Shown: positions 53,155-62,206 of the stretch, piece after piece | How positions within the stretch are numbered: the first letter of the stretch is position 1 | Layout of the letters: the number at the start of each line of letters is the position of its first letter | Assembly (NCBI RefSeq): GCF_000025185.1 | Contig: NC_013720.1 | Span: 310,001-374,000, forward strand | Reading direction: 5' to 3' | Length of the DNA stretch: 64,000 nt | Origin: Pirellula staleyi DSM 6068 | GTDB lineage: Bacteria; Planctomycetota; Planctomycetia; Pirellulales; Pirellulaceae | The notes under the pieces: model-generated | What the model was told of the DNA's origin: nothing | Seen by the model: the letters and a program-made list of their open reading frames with translations, nothing else | The model's database searches: none | Position numbers and translations under genes: made by a program

Positions 53155-54005
53155 GAGCCAGTTATTGACTTTGTCTGTAGATTTTTGCGAGGAGGATCGT
53201 GAGGAAGGCGAGCCAGTGGAAGTTGGTGAGCGTGACGGTGAGTCTCTCATAATCACGCGCGAGACGGCGGAAGCGACTCAGCCAACCAAACGTGCGCTCA
53301 ACAACCCAGCGGCGTGGCAATAGGACAAAACCTCGCTTGCCCTCGGTATGTTTGACGACTTGTAGTCTTATAGAAGATGCCTTGGCTTGATCAGCTGCGG
53401 AATCAACTGTATAGCCTTGGTCCACATAGGCAATCTCCACGTTGCTGCCCGTCACCTCTTGCACTCTCTGCGAGAGGATGGCGACTTGGTCGCGGTCTTG
53501 CTCATTGGCTGCAGTGATGTAAACCGCCAGCAGATTTCCCAGTGTATCGACGGCAATATTGGCCCTTCTTTTTCTTCGCGCCGTCGTATCCCGCGCGGCC
53601 TCCACTTTCAGGAGTCGATTGCAGCGTTCGAGCATCCATGATCACAGCGGTTGGCTGTTCGTCACGTCCTTCCAAAAGACGCACCATCAGCCTGAGGTCT
53701 TGCGCAATTTCCTCAAAGACTCCCGCTTCGAACCAGCGTCGCATTTGTTGATAGACGGCCCGCCACGGAGGCATTTCATGCGGCAGGAAGTCCCACTGGA
53801 TTCCTGTTTTCACCACGTAGCGCATGGCGTTAAACTGGTCGCGCAGTGAATAGGCGCGCTGCGGCACATCCTCGCGCATGAGGCTCAAATAGGGGAGCAG
53901 GAATTCTCACTACGCATCCGTTACGTCGCTGGGATACGACTTCCCTGTCGTGTGTTTCATCCCCTAACTACAGCAATTGCAAGCAGATAAGTCAATAACA
54001 GGCTC
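53155..54005 (-). mobile_element. IS427-group (IS5 family) insertion sequence, decayed
   Basis: 851 bases with terminal inverted repeats GAGCC(A/T)GTTATTGACTT and flanking TA duplications, which fits the IS427 group. The left end lies in the sulfatase signal-peptide region; the right end abuts another IS remnant. Transposase frame is damaged. Confidence 0.82.
53162..53960 (-). pseudogene. IS427-like transposase, inactivated
   Basis: From ATG 53960 the frame begins MKHTTGKSYPSDVTDA and then meets two adjacent stops, TAG (53910-53912) and TGA (53907-53909), where relatives have EW. The body resumes (LLPYLSLMREDVPQRAYSLRDQF, GIQWDFLPHEMPPW, then DARTLQSTPESGG). Near 53565 the frame shifts at AAGAAAAAGAAG into the C-terminal part (ANIAVDTLGNLLAVYITAANEQDRD, DQGY, RWVVERTFGWLSRFRRLARDYE). 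Some IS427 elements use frameshifting, but the nonsense pair makes the gene defective. Confidence 0.85.
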
Positions 54006-54016
54006 TAGAACCCATT

Positions 54017-54230
54017 TCAGAACCTTTTGACGCAGATAAGTGCACAGGTGAGGTGTAGGAACGTCTGATAGAGATGGCCGTAACATTCGTGGCGTACGAT
54101 GATGCGGGGGAAGTTGCCGGGCCAGCCGATTGTGCGTTCGATGATCCAGCGGTTGCTGTAGCGACACAGCTTGCGGCCATCCTGCGTGGCTGGTAACGCA
54201 GTTGAAAACCGCAGACAAGGTAAACATGAA
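54017..54230 (-). pseudogene. C-terminal fragment of an IS5-type transposase
   Basis: Minus-strand frame DGRKLCRYSNRWIIERTIGWPGNFPRIIVRHECYGHLYQTFLHLTCALICVKRF is the C-terminal block of an IS5-type DDE transposase (the E in the IIERT segment). The rest of the gene is missing upstream. The remnant ends at the right end of the younger IS, whose insertion lies within it or at its border. Confidence 0.7.
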
Positions 54231-54726
54231 ACGTGCACCCTAAGCCGTGTCCGTCTAACGACGGGGGTTTCACGGAAAGGGAAACCTTGCCTAAAGCAGC
54301 GAAGGTTACTCCGTCTTCGGTAGCTGAGCGGTTTCGGCAATGACCTTCTGCATTAAGTATTCCGATACGGTGTATCGCTTTAGTTGATTCATAAAGTCGC
54401 TGTGAAACTGTTCCGGGACATGATCGAAGCTCTGCACATCGATGTTGCACCGCTGCCTTGAACCGCCTTGCGCAGTTCGTCGCAGCGCCAGAACGGGCAG
54501 CTATGAAGGTTACCGCAGAGGAACCAGTGACTGAACGGATCAAGCAGCAGATGGATGAAGTGCAGTGCGAAAAGCCGCAACGGGCAGCGGGTTGGGCAAG
54601 GTAGCTCCCCACGCGGCCTCCTTGCAGTCCGTTTTCATCACGGCAACAATGTGCACGCGGTTTGCGGCAATCGGTATTGCCTCCGTTTTCCAGATACGCC
54701 GCTTACCATTCAGATGTGAGTTCAGC
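54231..54726. other. Region without an assignable gene
   Basis: About 500 bases between transposase debris and the NTPase gene. Long minus-strand frames cross it but have unnatural composition. A plus-strand frame is open from 54565 into the NTPase gene; the first 54 codons look non-coding. It should hold the NTPase promoter. Confidence 0.4.
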
Positions 54727-57147
54727 ATGACGACCGAATGGCTCGCCGATGACGCACACAAGGCATTTCGAGCGTTCCTCACTACGATCAAACCAGACGA
54801 GGACATCAACGAAGCAGCGACGAGGTTGCGGTTCATCGACGATATTCTGATCAAGGTTCTGCAATGGGACAAGAACCATGTTTGGCCAGAATCACATGTC
54901 AAAAACGTCGGCTATATCGACTATGAGTTCAATAAGCCACGCCCCTCCTTGATTCTGGAGGCGAAGAGTGTGGACAAAACCTTTATACTTCCCGGTTACG
55001 AGTATCCCGCGGAGCCGGTTCCATTTAGCCTGATTGCAAGCGAATGCAAGGAGGCCGCCGCAGCGCTTACGCAGTGCCAAAACTATGCTAACAAGCGTGG
55101 TGCCCGCTATTCCGCCATTTCGAACGGCCACCAATGGCTGTTGTCGATGACGTTCGTCCAAAACGAACCCGTCGAAGATCGGCTGGTGTATGTCTTCGAG
55201 TCGTTGGACGCGATCAACAAGAAGTTCAGAGCATTCTTTGAATGCTTCGGGCCTATGGCGATCCGGTCAAACCAACCGAGTATGAAGCTTTTAGACGCTC
55301 GTCGCGCGCCAGCTCCCGCAAAATTCTCCACGACAATCCCTGGCTATCCTGTCGCCGCCGACCGTAATTCCTTGGCACCTTCGGTCGGCGGATTGCTGCA
55401 ACTTATCTGGGAGGCCATTGATGGCGATCAGGACAATGAGCTCTTTCTGCGCAGTTGCTACATTCCCTCGGCACCCTCTTCGGACATGTTGAAAAAGGCT
55501 CACACCTTGCTGTCCCAGCGGGCCACAACTGACGAGCAGCTGGCTGCAGCCGATGTTAAACCAGCGACTCGGAGGTCGGTCCTCGAACATCAGGACCGAT
55601 CAGACCGCGAACAACCAGTAGTGATCCTAGGACGAATTGGACACGGCAAATCCACGTTCCTGAAGTACCTGAGACACATCGAGGCCAAAGACATACTGTC
55701 TAGTAAGTATCTTCAGATTGACCTCAATTTCCTGCGCACCCCCGCAACGGCTGCCGAAGTACCTAATTTTGTAATGAGGCGAGTTCAAGAGCAGCTGAAG
55801 GGGTACGGAATCGAATACGCGGACGATCCTTTCGTTCGGAGGGTTCTGAAACGCGAGTTGAATGACTTCCGGAAGTCACCGCGAGGAGTGCTGTTAAAGG
55901 AAAAGCCAGATGAACTTCGGGAGGCGGAGGTAGACTTCCTTGAAACGTTCACCAACGACGCTGAACGATACATGGCTCTAGTGATGAAGTTTATCCGTCG
56001 ATCGCATCACAAGTCGGTAGCCATTTTCTTCGACAATTTGGACCGCCGCGGTGACGACCTTCAGGAGGCGGCATTCCTGCGGGCCGCTGCGATGGCGAAT
56101 GACTGGGGAGTTCTGGTATTCGTCTGCCTTCGACCGGGGAGCGTCCAACGGTCAAGTGCGGCGGGAGTCTTGGACACCATGGCTCCACGAATGCTGGTAA
56201 TCCCGCAACCTGACATTGCCGTCGTACTCCGGAAACGCTTCCAGTACGCAAGCAAGTATGCAGGACTCAGTCTTCCTTCGGACGCCTACACCCACAATAC
56301 TTTCGGTGCAGACGCCGACAAACAGCTACCAGAGGCGTCTCGCTTCTTCGCCATGTGCGATGATTCCATCCATTCCAATCCGGTGCTTGCGGAACAGTTC
56401 GAAGCCGTATCGAACGGAAACATCCGTAGGGTAATGGAGTATGTCCAGAAAGTGATAACAAGCCGACATCTCGACACGCAAAAGATACTGGATAAGTTGG
56501 CAAAGCCGGACGGCTATACGCTTGCCGATCACGAGACAAACCGAGCATTGATATTTGGTCCATACATACACTTTGACTCACGAGAGTCTCTCTTCACGAA
56601 CCTGTTTGACATCTCGCACGCAGATCCGACCGAGCATTTTTCGCGTGTGTTCCTGCTCGACTACTGCCATCGCCACGCAAATAGCGTGACAAATCACGGC
56701 TACATCCCGGTCACGACGCTCCAAGAGTATATGGCGTCCCTAGGCTACTCAGCCAACCATATAACTGAGTCTTTGTCACTTCTGGTTGAACGCAATTGCC
56801 TCGAAGGACAGGACGAATATCGTGACCAAGAGGAAACGCCCAAGCTCGGAGCGGACGTCCGCATCACGAGCTTGGGCAGTTTCCACATCACTACTCTGGT
56901 GCGGACCCAAGAGTATATGGACGCTATTTCCATCGACACACCGATTCTCGACGAAACAGTGCGTGCCTCGATAAAAGACGTGGAAGACATACGCAGCCGT
57001 CTCAAGCGTGCACGGGTTTTTACAGCATACCTAGCCCGTCAGGCTGAGTATTTCACGGACGCAGACGCTCGCAGGGTATTAGATGACATCTTAACGGCTG
57101 CCGCCAATGATATTACGGACATTGAGGCTGATTTGAAGAAGTCGTAA
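54727..57147 (+). CDS. Nuclease-NTPase: HsdR-like N-terminus with P-loop ATPase
   Basis: About 806 residues from ATG 54727. Residues 30-140 look like the N-terminal nuclease domain of type I restriction subunits: Asp65 in VGYIDYEF, Glu78 and Lys80 in LILEAKS, then CQNYANKRGARYSAISNGHQWLL. A P-loop follows (GRIGHGKST, residues 302-310) with Walker B SVAIFFDNLDRRGD, then a helical half and a winged-helix-like part (VTNHGYIPVTTLQEYMASLGYSANHITESLSLLVERN). The architecture, a PD-(D/E)XK nuclease joined to a STAND/NACHT-like ATPase, is typical of antiphage defence. Neighbours include IS remnants and a conflict-type operon, which supports this. Function is inferred. Confidence 0.75.
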   Translation: MTTEWLADDAHKAFRAFLTTIKPDEDINEAATRLRFIDDILIKVLQWDKNHVWPESHVKNVGYIDYEFNKPRPSLILEAKSVDKTFILPGYEYPAEPVPFSLIASECKEAAAALTQCQNYANKRGARYSAISNGHQWLLSMTFVQNEPVEDRLVYVFESLDAINKKFRAFFECFGPMAIRSNQPSMKLLDARRAPAPAKFSTTIPGYPVAADRNSLAPSVGGLLQLIWEAIDGDQDNELFLRSCYIPSAPSSDMLKKAHTLLSQRATTDEQLAAADVKPATRRSVLEHQDRSDREQPVVILGRIGHGKSTFLKYLRHIEAKDILSSKYLQIDLNFLRTPATAAEVPNFVMRRVQEQLKGYGIEYADDPFVRRVLKRELNDFRKSPRGVLLKEKPDELREAEVDFLETFTNDAERYMALVMKFIRRSHHKSVAIFFDNLDRRGDDLQEAAFLRAAAMANDWGVLVFVCLRPGSVQRSSAAGVLDTMAPRMLVIPQPDIAVVLRKRFQYASKYAGLSLPSDAYTHNTFGADADKQLPEASRFFAMCDDSIHSNPVLAEQFEAVSNGNIRRVMEYVQKVITSRHLDTQKILDKLAKPDGYTLADHETNRALIFGPYIHFDSRESLFTNLFDISHADPTEHFSRVFLLDYCHRHANSVTNHGYIPVTTLQEYMASLGYSANHITESLSLLVERNCLEGQDEYRDQEETPKLGADVRITSLGSFHITTLVRTQEYMDAISIDTPILDETVRASIKDVEDIRSRLKRARVFTAYLARQAEYFTDADARRVLDDILTAAANDITDIEADLKKS

Positions 57148-57429
57148 TACGGACTCTTCCTAACTTGACTTCGCACGGGCCCGTTGTGCGTCTCGGCCAT
57201 CCGACGACGCCTCCCATAGAAAGTTCTTGACGAGGGCAATCGTCCGCGATAGGTTCGGCTCACGCATGGGCAATTCTGCCCGGTGAAGTATGGAGAGCCG
57301 GGCTGGAATCGGCTAGACACTGATGGGCCTATCTGGATAGAAGAACCGAACACGCTAAACGGTTTAGTTTCGTCGTCGAAGCGGACCTTCTCAAGAAAGA
57401 AGTAAAGCCCGATTGGACGGGGTTCCATG

Positions 57430-58059
57430 CGGATAACGTCGGCAATCGATCGGCTTTTTAGCCTCCGGCGAGTAGCTTCCGAGTTATAGCCTCTACCCCC
57501 CACGATAGCCTGCGGTCGGCGATGTCGCCGATGCATGCTGAGTTCGCAATTCGCAATCAGCTTTTCGAACTCGGTCGACTCGTGACTTTGACCAGCGGTC
57601 GCCGTGACACCGAGCACAATTCCATTGCCATCGGTGAGCAAGTGCAGTTTGGTAAAATAGCCTCCGCGCGAGTAGCCAATCGCATTTAAATCGTCGTTCT
57701 CTGGGCTTTTTGACAGCATTCCCGAAGCACATCGATGGGCCCGCACGACACTGCCGTCGATGCACCAGCGCTGTCGGCTGATCTTGCCTCGGGTGTCGAG
57801 CAACTTCAGTGGTACGCGATTGATCGAGTCCCATAATCCACTGCAGGTCCAGCGCCGGAAGCGGTTGTAAGCTGTCTGCCACTTGCCTAGTTCCGCTGGC
57901 ATATCCCGCCACGGGGCACCTGTTTTGAGAACCCACAGGATGGCATTGATGGTCGTGCGATGATCAGCCCAGGGGCGTCCGGGATGGCCTGTTTTCGCCT
58001 TGGGCGAGCAGAGGTCGTATTGCGTTAAACTCTCGATCCGTGAGAAGATGTCGCAGCAT
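57430..58059 (-). pseudogene. Transposase remnant, IS5 family
   Basis: Minus strand, starting MLRHLLTDREFNAI at 58059, then shifting frame before GRPWADHRTTINAILWVLKTGAPWRDMPAELGKWQTAYNRFRRW, and continuing as CIDGSVVRAHRCA, GGYFTKLHLLTDGNGIVLGVTATAGQSHE and GGRGYNSEATRRRLKSR. After that the similarity to DDE transposases stops, so the end with the catalytic Glu is lost. One frameshift and a 3' truncation mark it as dead. It separates the NTPase gene from the protease operon. Confidence 0.8.
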
Positions 58060-58187
58060 TTGGCATCCCTGTTTGAGTCACCGTGGTAAGTAACTCAGGC
58101 AGGTTGCCAAATGCCCTTTTCAAAGGTCAATTAAGAGACAGCGCCTAGTCTGCTTCTGCCATAACCGCCTCTAAAGATTTAATACCC

Positions 58188-59849
58188 ATGCCTGACTCAA
58201 ATCGATCATTTTCATCACGGCACTTTCCGTATCGGAAACACGATCGCAATATCGCAGCTGATGCGGCAACGGCAGGGCTGGAATCTTCCGACGCTCCCCA
58301 GGTTCCAGCTCTAGTACCGAGGACTGTCTATCGTTTCGTTCTTGGGCAGGATCTGCGTCCAATCGCAATGAACGCAAACGACATTGGTGTATGGCTCAGA
58401 GATCCGTTTGGAAAGTTTGTTATCTCGCAAGGCCGGTTCCCTCTGACACTGCGGAAGCTACTGGAACAATTTGATAAAGCGGAGAGTCGACTAGACGAGC
58501 AGCAAAATTTTGTAGTTGCTGATGGTGGGCAGATTTTGTGGAACGCAGAGACGGAGTTCGTGGAGCGGAGCATGCGGTTCGCAATCACTCGCTTTAACGC
58601 TCAAGGCGACAGCGTATTGATCAGCACTGCGGTCCCTTTCGATTCAGAGAGCCAGTTTTTACAGCTTCTTGCATGGGACGCAAGTAATGAAGTTTTCAAC
58701 TACTACGAGCGCCGTAACGGCACTTGGATTTGGGCGGGCAACTCATATCACGCGTTGCGAGAACCCACGAGAGGTAAAGGACCGTTCGATAGCCACGTTA
58801 ACGGTTCGTTGGTAATGAAGGAGTTGAAATTTCCCTGGATGCACTGGCACAGTATGGCATCGATCATTTCGGATGACGTATTGGCCCCAAGCGATCTATT
58901 GCGAACCGATCCGATCTGGCGATCAAAGCTTGGTGCCGATGACTTCGAAATAGCGGTGGTAAGGCCTGGAATACGTAAATGGACAGAGGCCAGAACGAAA
59001 AAATTCGTCAGGGATCACTCGTCCGAAAATGCTTCCAATGCACGCGAAATACTCCGCCATCTGTTCGAAACAACCACCGTCAACTTAATCGCCTCGGGTG
59101 AACAAAGTCGCTCGATTACCGACCAGTCGTCCGTGAAGCTTCCGATCACGTTCTTTCTGAATTCTGACGTTCTGTTCGATTTGCTCGAACTTGAGCCCGA
59201 AATTGTGGTCCCGTCGGTTGCAGGGGAGTTTTATCGCGAAAGCCTTCGTACATTTGAATTCAAGCTACAGACGAATAACTTCGAGCAACCCGGCGATACG
59301 CATTTCGCTTTCATCGTTCCCGAAGCCGCCTTTGAGGACAATCTGGTAGTTGCCGAGTTGTTGAAGCAATCTGTGGTCTCAGCACGATTCGTTGCCTGCG
59401 TATTGATGGTTGATTTTGCAAATCCCATCTCCTCTTCAAGTCGCGAACTTTTACTCAAGTATATTCCTGACCGAATGGCTATACGTGATGGCGTCCTCGA
59501 CCTAGAGGCACAGTTCATAGCAAATGTTGAGGCCGCTATCAGTGAAACCGATGAATCGGATCCTGCATCGCCGGAACAGCAGTTCTTAAGCCATTGGAAC
59601 TTGGGAGACGCCTGGAAGCAGGCATTTGAGTCTCGAGTCGAAGCTTATTTTCAAGCAATCCAGCAACGTCTAGGCACTCAGCATGGGTACGATGATTACA
59701 TCAGGCTAGCCGAATCACGTCGACGCGAGTTTCGAAGGCGTCCCCTTTCTGAGTTCGATCTCACCCTTCCAGTCACCAACATCCCAGCCGATGCACCTCT
59801 GCTTCAAATGTTTGAAGATGGACGTGTCGGAATCAAGCAAGGAACCTAG
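58188..59849 (+). CDS. Unrecognised protein, first gene of the conflict-type operon
   Basis: 553 residues, no signal peptide or membrane helix. The middle (NEVFNYYERRNGTWIWAGNSYHALREPTRGKGPFDSHVNGSLVMKELKFPWMHWHS) is unusually rich in aromatic residues and looks strongly conserved; I recall it as a family often next to the kind of protein encoded by the following gene, but I know no function. No P-loop, protease or nuclease motif is seen. The ATG lacks a strong ribosome site. It precedes the next gene by three bases, so both are certainly cotranscribed. Confidence 0.7.
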   Translation: MPDSNRSFSSRHFPYRKHDRNIAADAATAGLESSDAPQVPALVPRTVYRFVLGQDLRPIAMNANDIGVWLRDPFGKFVISQGRFPLTLRKLLEQFDKAESRLDEQQNFVVADGGQILWNAETEFVERSMRFAITRFNAQGDSVLISTAVPFDSESQFLQLLAWDASNEVFNYYERRNGTWIWAGNSYHALREPTRGKGPFDSHVNGSLVMKELKFPWMHWHSMASIISDDVLAPSDLLRTDPIWRSKLGADDFEIAVVRPGIRKWTEARTKKFVRDHSSENASNAREILRHLFETTTVNLIASGEQSRSITDQSSVKLPITFFLNSDVLFDLLELEPEIVVPSVAGEFYRESLRTFEFKLQTNNFEQPGDTHFAFIVPEAAFEDNLVVAELLKQSVVSARFVACVLMVDFANPISSSSRELLLKYIPDRMAIRDGVLDLEAQFIANVEAAISETDESDPASPEQQFLSHWNLGDAWKQAFESRVEAYFQAIQQRLGTQHGYDDYIRLAESRRREFRRRPLSEFDLTLPVTNIPADAPLLQMFEDGRVGIKQGT

Positions 59850-59852
59850 AAC

Positions 59853-60992
59853 ATGGCACTCTCCCATTTTGACCCGCCGGCATTCCTGGATGACTTCACT
59901 CAGGAACAAAAGGACGCTTGGAGCGAATGGATTTCCCAACAGATCGATGCCGCGATCGCTGGTGATCCTAACGGCTTGGAGTTCGACGCGCCTCGCGCCC
60001 AGTTCTTCAATGCGACGAAAGTAGACTTTGCCGCCGATATGGCAACGCTGGATATCGAATGGACCGCCTTTCCTCGAAACGTTCAGATCAGTTCGATCAG
60101 CGATCGCCAACGCTGGCGTCGTGCGGAAAGCAGTAGGGATCTGCAGGACGAGTACTGCGAATGGAGCGTTGAACGAGATCCGAACACGGAAAAGATTACG
60201 CGTGTCACCTTCACTTGCGAAGGCCCAGAGTACTGGCAGTTTCTCGCTGCTACATCGCCACAGAAAGTGCTTGAACTATACAAGCAGTTCGTTAGCCAGT
60301 CAGTTCAGTTAAGCGACCTGTTTTCTACGAACGGACGCTACAATCCCCGCAACGTTTGGAATAATTCATCGACTAATGGCGCGATGCATTTGATCCAACC
60401 AAACAATACGCTTGGAGCCGAGATTGAGCTTGCTGGTGGATCGAGCGTTGTACGATCGATCAATGGTCAATTGTTAACTGGCGAACGCGAATTGATCGAT
60501 TGCGGCAAGTACGGTGGCCGCGAACGGCACAGCGACCCACGGATTGGCTCCGAAGTAAACAGCCTAACGCGGCAAAAGGCTGACGTAACGTTGGCCAATC
60601 CGGTTGGCCTGTATTTTTCAAAGCTGATTACCGCTGGCTGGGAAGTTCCCAATGGTGAGGATGCTCAGAATTTCTGGAAGTATGTTCGAGGCACGGCAAG
60701 TCATCCAGTCCGCGCCGTCTTTGAAGTGCCATCTGATCGTGGTTTCGTCGTGGGAGATATCAAGATTGATGGCCGTGATATCGAGTTCGGAGCGCAGATT
60801 GCGGACAAGATCAAAATAAAGCTCATCGGCGTAGCTCACAAGTTCGGTCAAAACGCCGTAGCCCCGATGACTGGCTGTCGGCGCGTAAGGCAGCAAGTGT
60901 CGGAATCGATCGAGGCCGTTGTTCTTCAGAAAAAGCCAACCGTATCCAGCATACTGAGTCTACGGGCGGTGACTGCGCCTGCGCGGCATTAG
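59853..60992 (+). CDS. Conserved hypothetical protein, second gene of the operon
   Basis: 379 residues, no signal peptide. Notable stretches are RDLQDEYCEWSVERDPNTEKITRVTFTCEGPEYWQFLA, GRYNPRNVWNN, NTLGAEIELA and TLANPVGLYFSKL, which look like a conserved family of unknown function that I have seen paired with the family of the gene upstream. No catalytic motif can be named. Its start lies three bases after the previous stop and 39 bases separate it from the protease gene. Role in the system unknown. Confidence 0.72.
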   Translation: MALSHFDPPAFLDDFTQEQKDAWSEWISQQIDAAIAGDPNGLEFDAPRAQFFNATKVDFAADMATLDIEWTAFPRNVQISSISDRQRWRRAESSRDLQDEYCEWSVERDPNTEKITRVTFTCEGPEYWQFLAATSPQKVLELYKQFVSQSVQLSDLFSTNGRYNPRNVWNNSSTNGAMHLIQPNNTLGAEIELAGGSSVVRSINGQLLTGERELIDCGKYGGRERHSDPRIGSEVNSLTRQKADVTLANPVGLYFSKLITAGWEVPNGEDAQNFWKYVRGTASHPVRAVFEVPSDRGFVVGDIKIDGRDIEFGAQIADKIKIKLIGVAHKFGQNAVAPMTGCRRVRQQVSESIEAVVLQKKPTVSSILSLRAVTAPARH

Positions 60993-61031
60993 TAATGAAA
61001 GCTCTATACCCAAACCAAACGGAGAATCCCT

Positions 61032-62195
61032 ATGGCCTATTTGACTCAGGATCAGATTCACGAGATTCATTCTCAGGCAGTGAACCGAACACCGGGACTA
61101 CTTGACGCGTGGAAACAAATGTTGATTGGTCTTCCAATCGCATATATGAGCACACTTCCGAACATTGATGGAAACAAGAACCTTGGATTGCTTGCCCAGT
61201 TGAGCACAATGAATGAGGTTGATGTCATCAAAGGTGGAGTAGTTCCTCTTGAAGTTTGGTTAAACAACGCTGCGTACTTTTCTGAGCTCTTTCCTGATAG
61301 CCAAAAACTGTACCGCGACTACGCGCGAGTCATATTGGAGAAGCGTGCTATTACGAAAAGAAACGCTACGAGCTCTTTTGATCAAACGGTGAATGCACCA
61401 TCACTGAAAGGCATGTCCGAAGTTAAGGAACGCATAATCTTCATCAATGAGATGGTTCCGTACGGTTTTGCACAAGGGGCTGTGCGAACGGGGCAGTCGG
61501 TCGCTCGCCTCATCGTTCCAAGGTTCGATGGGAAGCAACCCCGGAAACTACCCTTTACCGACGAGCAGATAAAGTACTTTGGCACGGGCTGGCTATTAGG
61601 GACTCGTCACATTGTTACGAATCATCATGTCATCAATGCAAGAGACGCTGGCGAAGCAGATGCGATTTCTGAGGACTTCAACCTTCAAGGTATTAAGACG
61701 ACCGTGCAGTTTGATTACAACCAACGGAACGCGGCCGGTGACCCGCGAAGTGTTAAGCAGGTCTCCGGGTACAACAAAGAACTTGATTATGCTGTTCTTG
61801 AACTTGAGGCTCCATCAGGGCGCGAGCCGCTTCCCGTTTTTGGAGGGCAATTTGTCCTGCCAGCTCAGTCACTTTTTCCGGTGAACTTGATCCAGCATCC
61901 AGGAGGTGAGCCAAAGAAGCTAGGTATTCGCAGCAATCTTGTGGCGGCCGTAAACGAGGTGAATCTTGCCTATTTCACAGATACCGAACCTGGTTCCTCG
62001 GGTTCTCCTGTTTGCTCGGACGATTGGTATGTACTCGCATTGCACAAAGCTTCATCTGCGTCCTATGGGGAGTTCGAGTACCAAGGCAAGCAAACGGCTT
62101 GGGTAAATCATGGAACGCGAATTGACGTTATCCTCGCAGACTTAAAGCAAAACCACTCGACTTTGTGGAATCTTATCGGCGCTAATGTGGTTTAG
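61032..62195 (+). CDS. Effector-associated-domain protein with active trypsin-like protease
   Basis: 387 residues. Residues 3-103 are a helical module (AYLTQDQIHEI, LIGLPIAYMSTLP, IKGGVVPLEVWLNNAAYFSELFPDSQKLYRDYA) closely similar to the C-terminal module of the next gene. Residues about 180-370 form a chymotrypsin-fold protease with an intact triad: His199 (TNHHV), Asp252 (ELDYAVLEL) and Ser323 (EPGSSGSPV). No signal peptide, so it acts in the cytoplasm. In known conflict systems such modules recruit proteases to sensor NTPases by homotypic contact. Twelve bases separate it from the next gene. Confidence 0.82.
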   Translation: MAYLTQDQIHEIHSQAVNRTPGLLDAWKQMLIGLPIAYMSTLPNIDGNKNLGLLAQLSTMNEVDVIKGGVVPLEVWLNNAAYFSELFPDSQKLYRDYARVILEKRAITKRNATSSFDQTVNAPSLKGMSEVKERIIFINEMVPYGFAQGAVRTGQSVARLIVPRFDGKQPRKLPFTDEQIKYFGTGWLLGTRHIVTNHHVINARDAGEADAISEDFNLQGIKTTVQFDYNQRNAAGDPRSVKQVSGYNKELDYAVLELEAPSGREPLPVFGGQFVLPAQSLFPVNLIQHPGGEPKKLGIRSNLVAAVNEVNLAYFTDTEPGSSGSPVCSDDWYVLALHKASSASYGEFEYQGKQTAWVNHGTRIDVILADLKQNHSTLWNLIGANVV

Positions 62196-62206
62196 GAGGT
62201 TCTGCT

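Noticed and set aside
53992-54612. Minus-strand frame of 206 codons across IS remnants
   Set aside because: The transposase similarity is in a different frame and the composition is unnatural.
57148-57429. End of the minus-strand frame that runs from the transposase remnant into the NTPase gene
   Set aside because: Similarity to transposases ends near 57430; the remainder has no recognisable motif and finally reads antisense to the NTPase.
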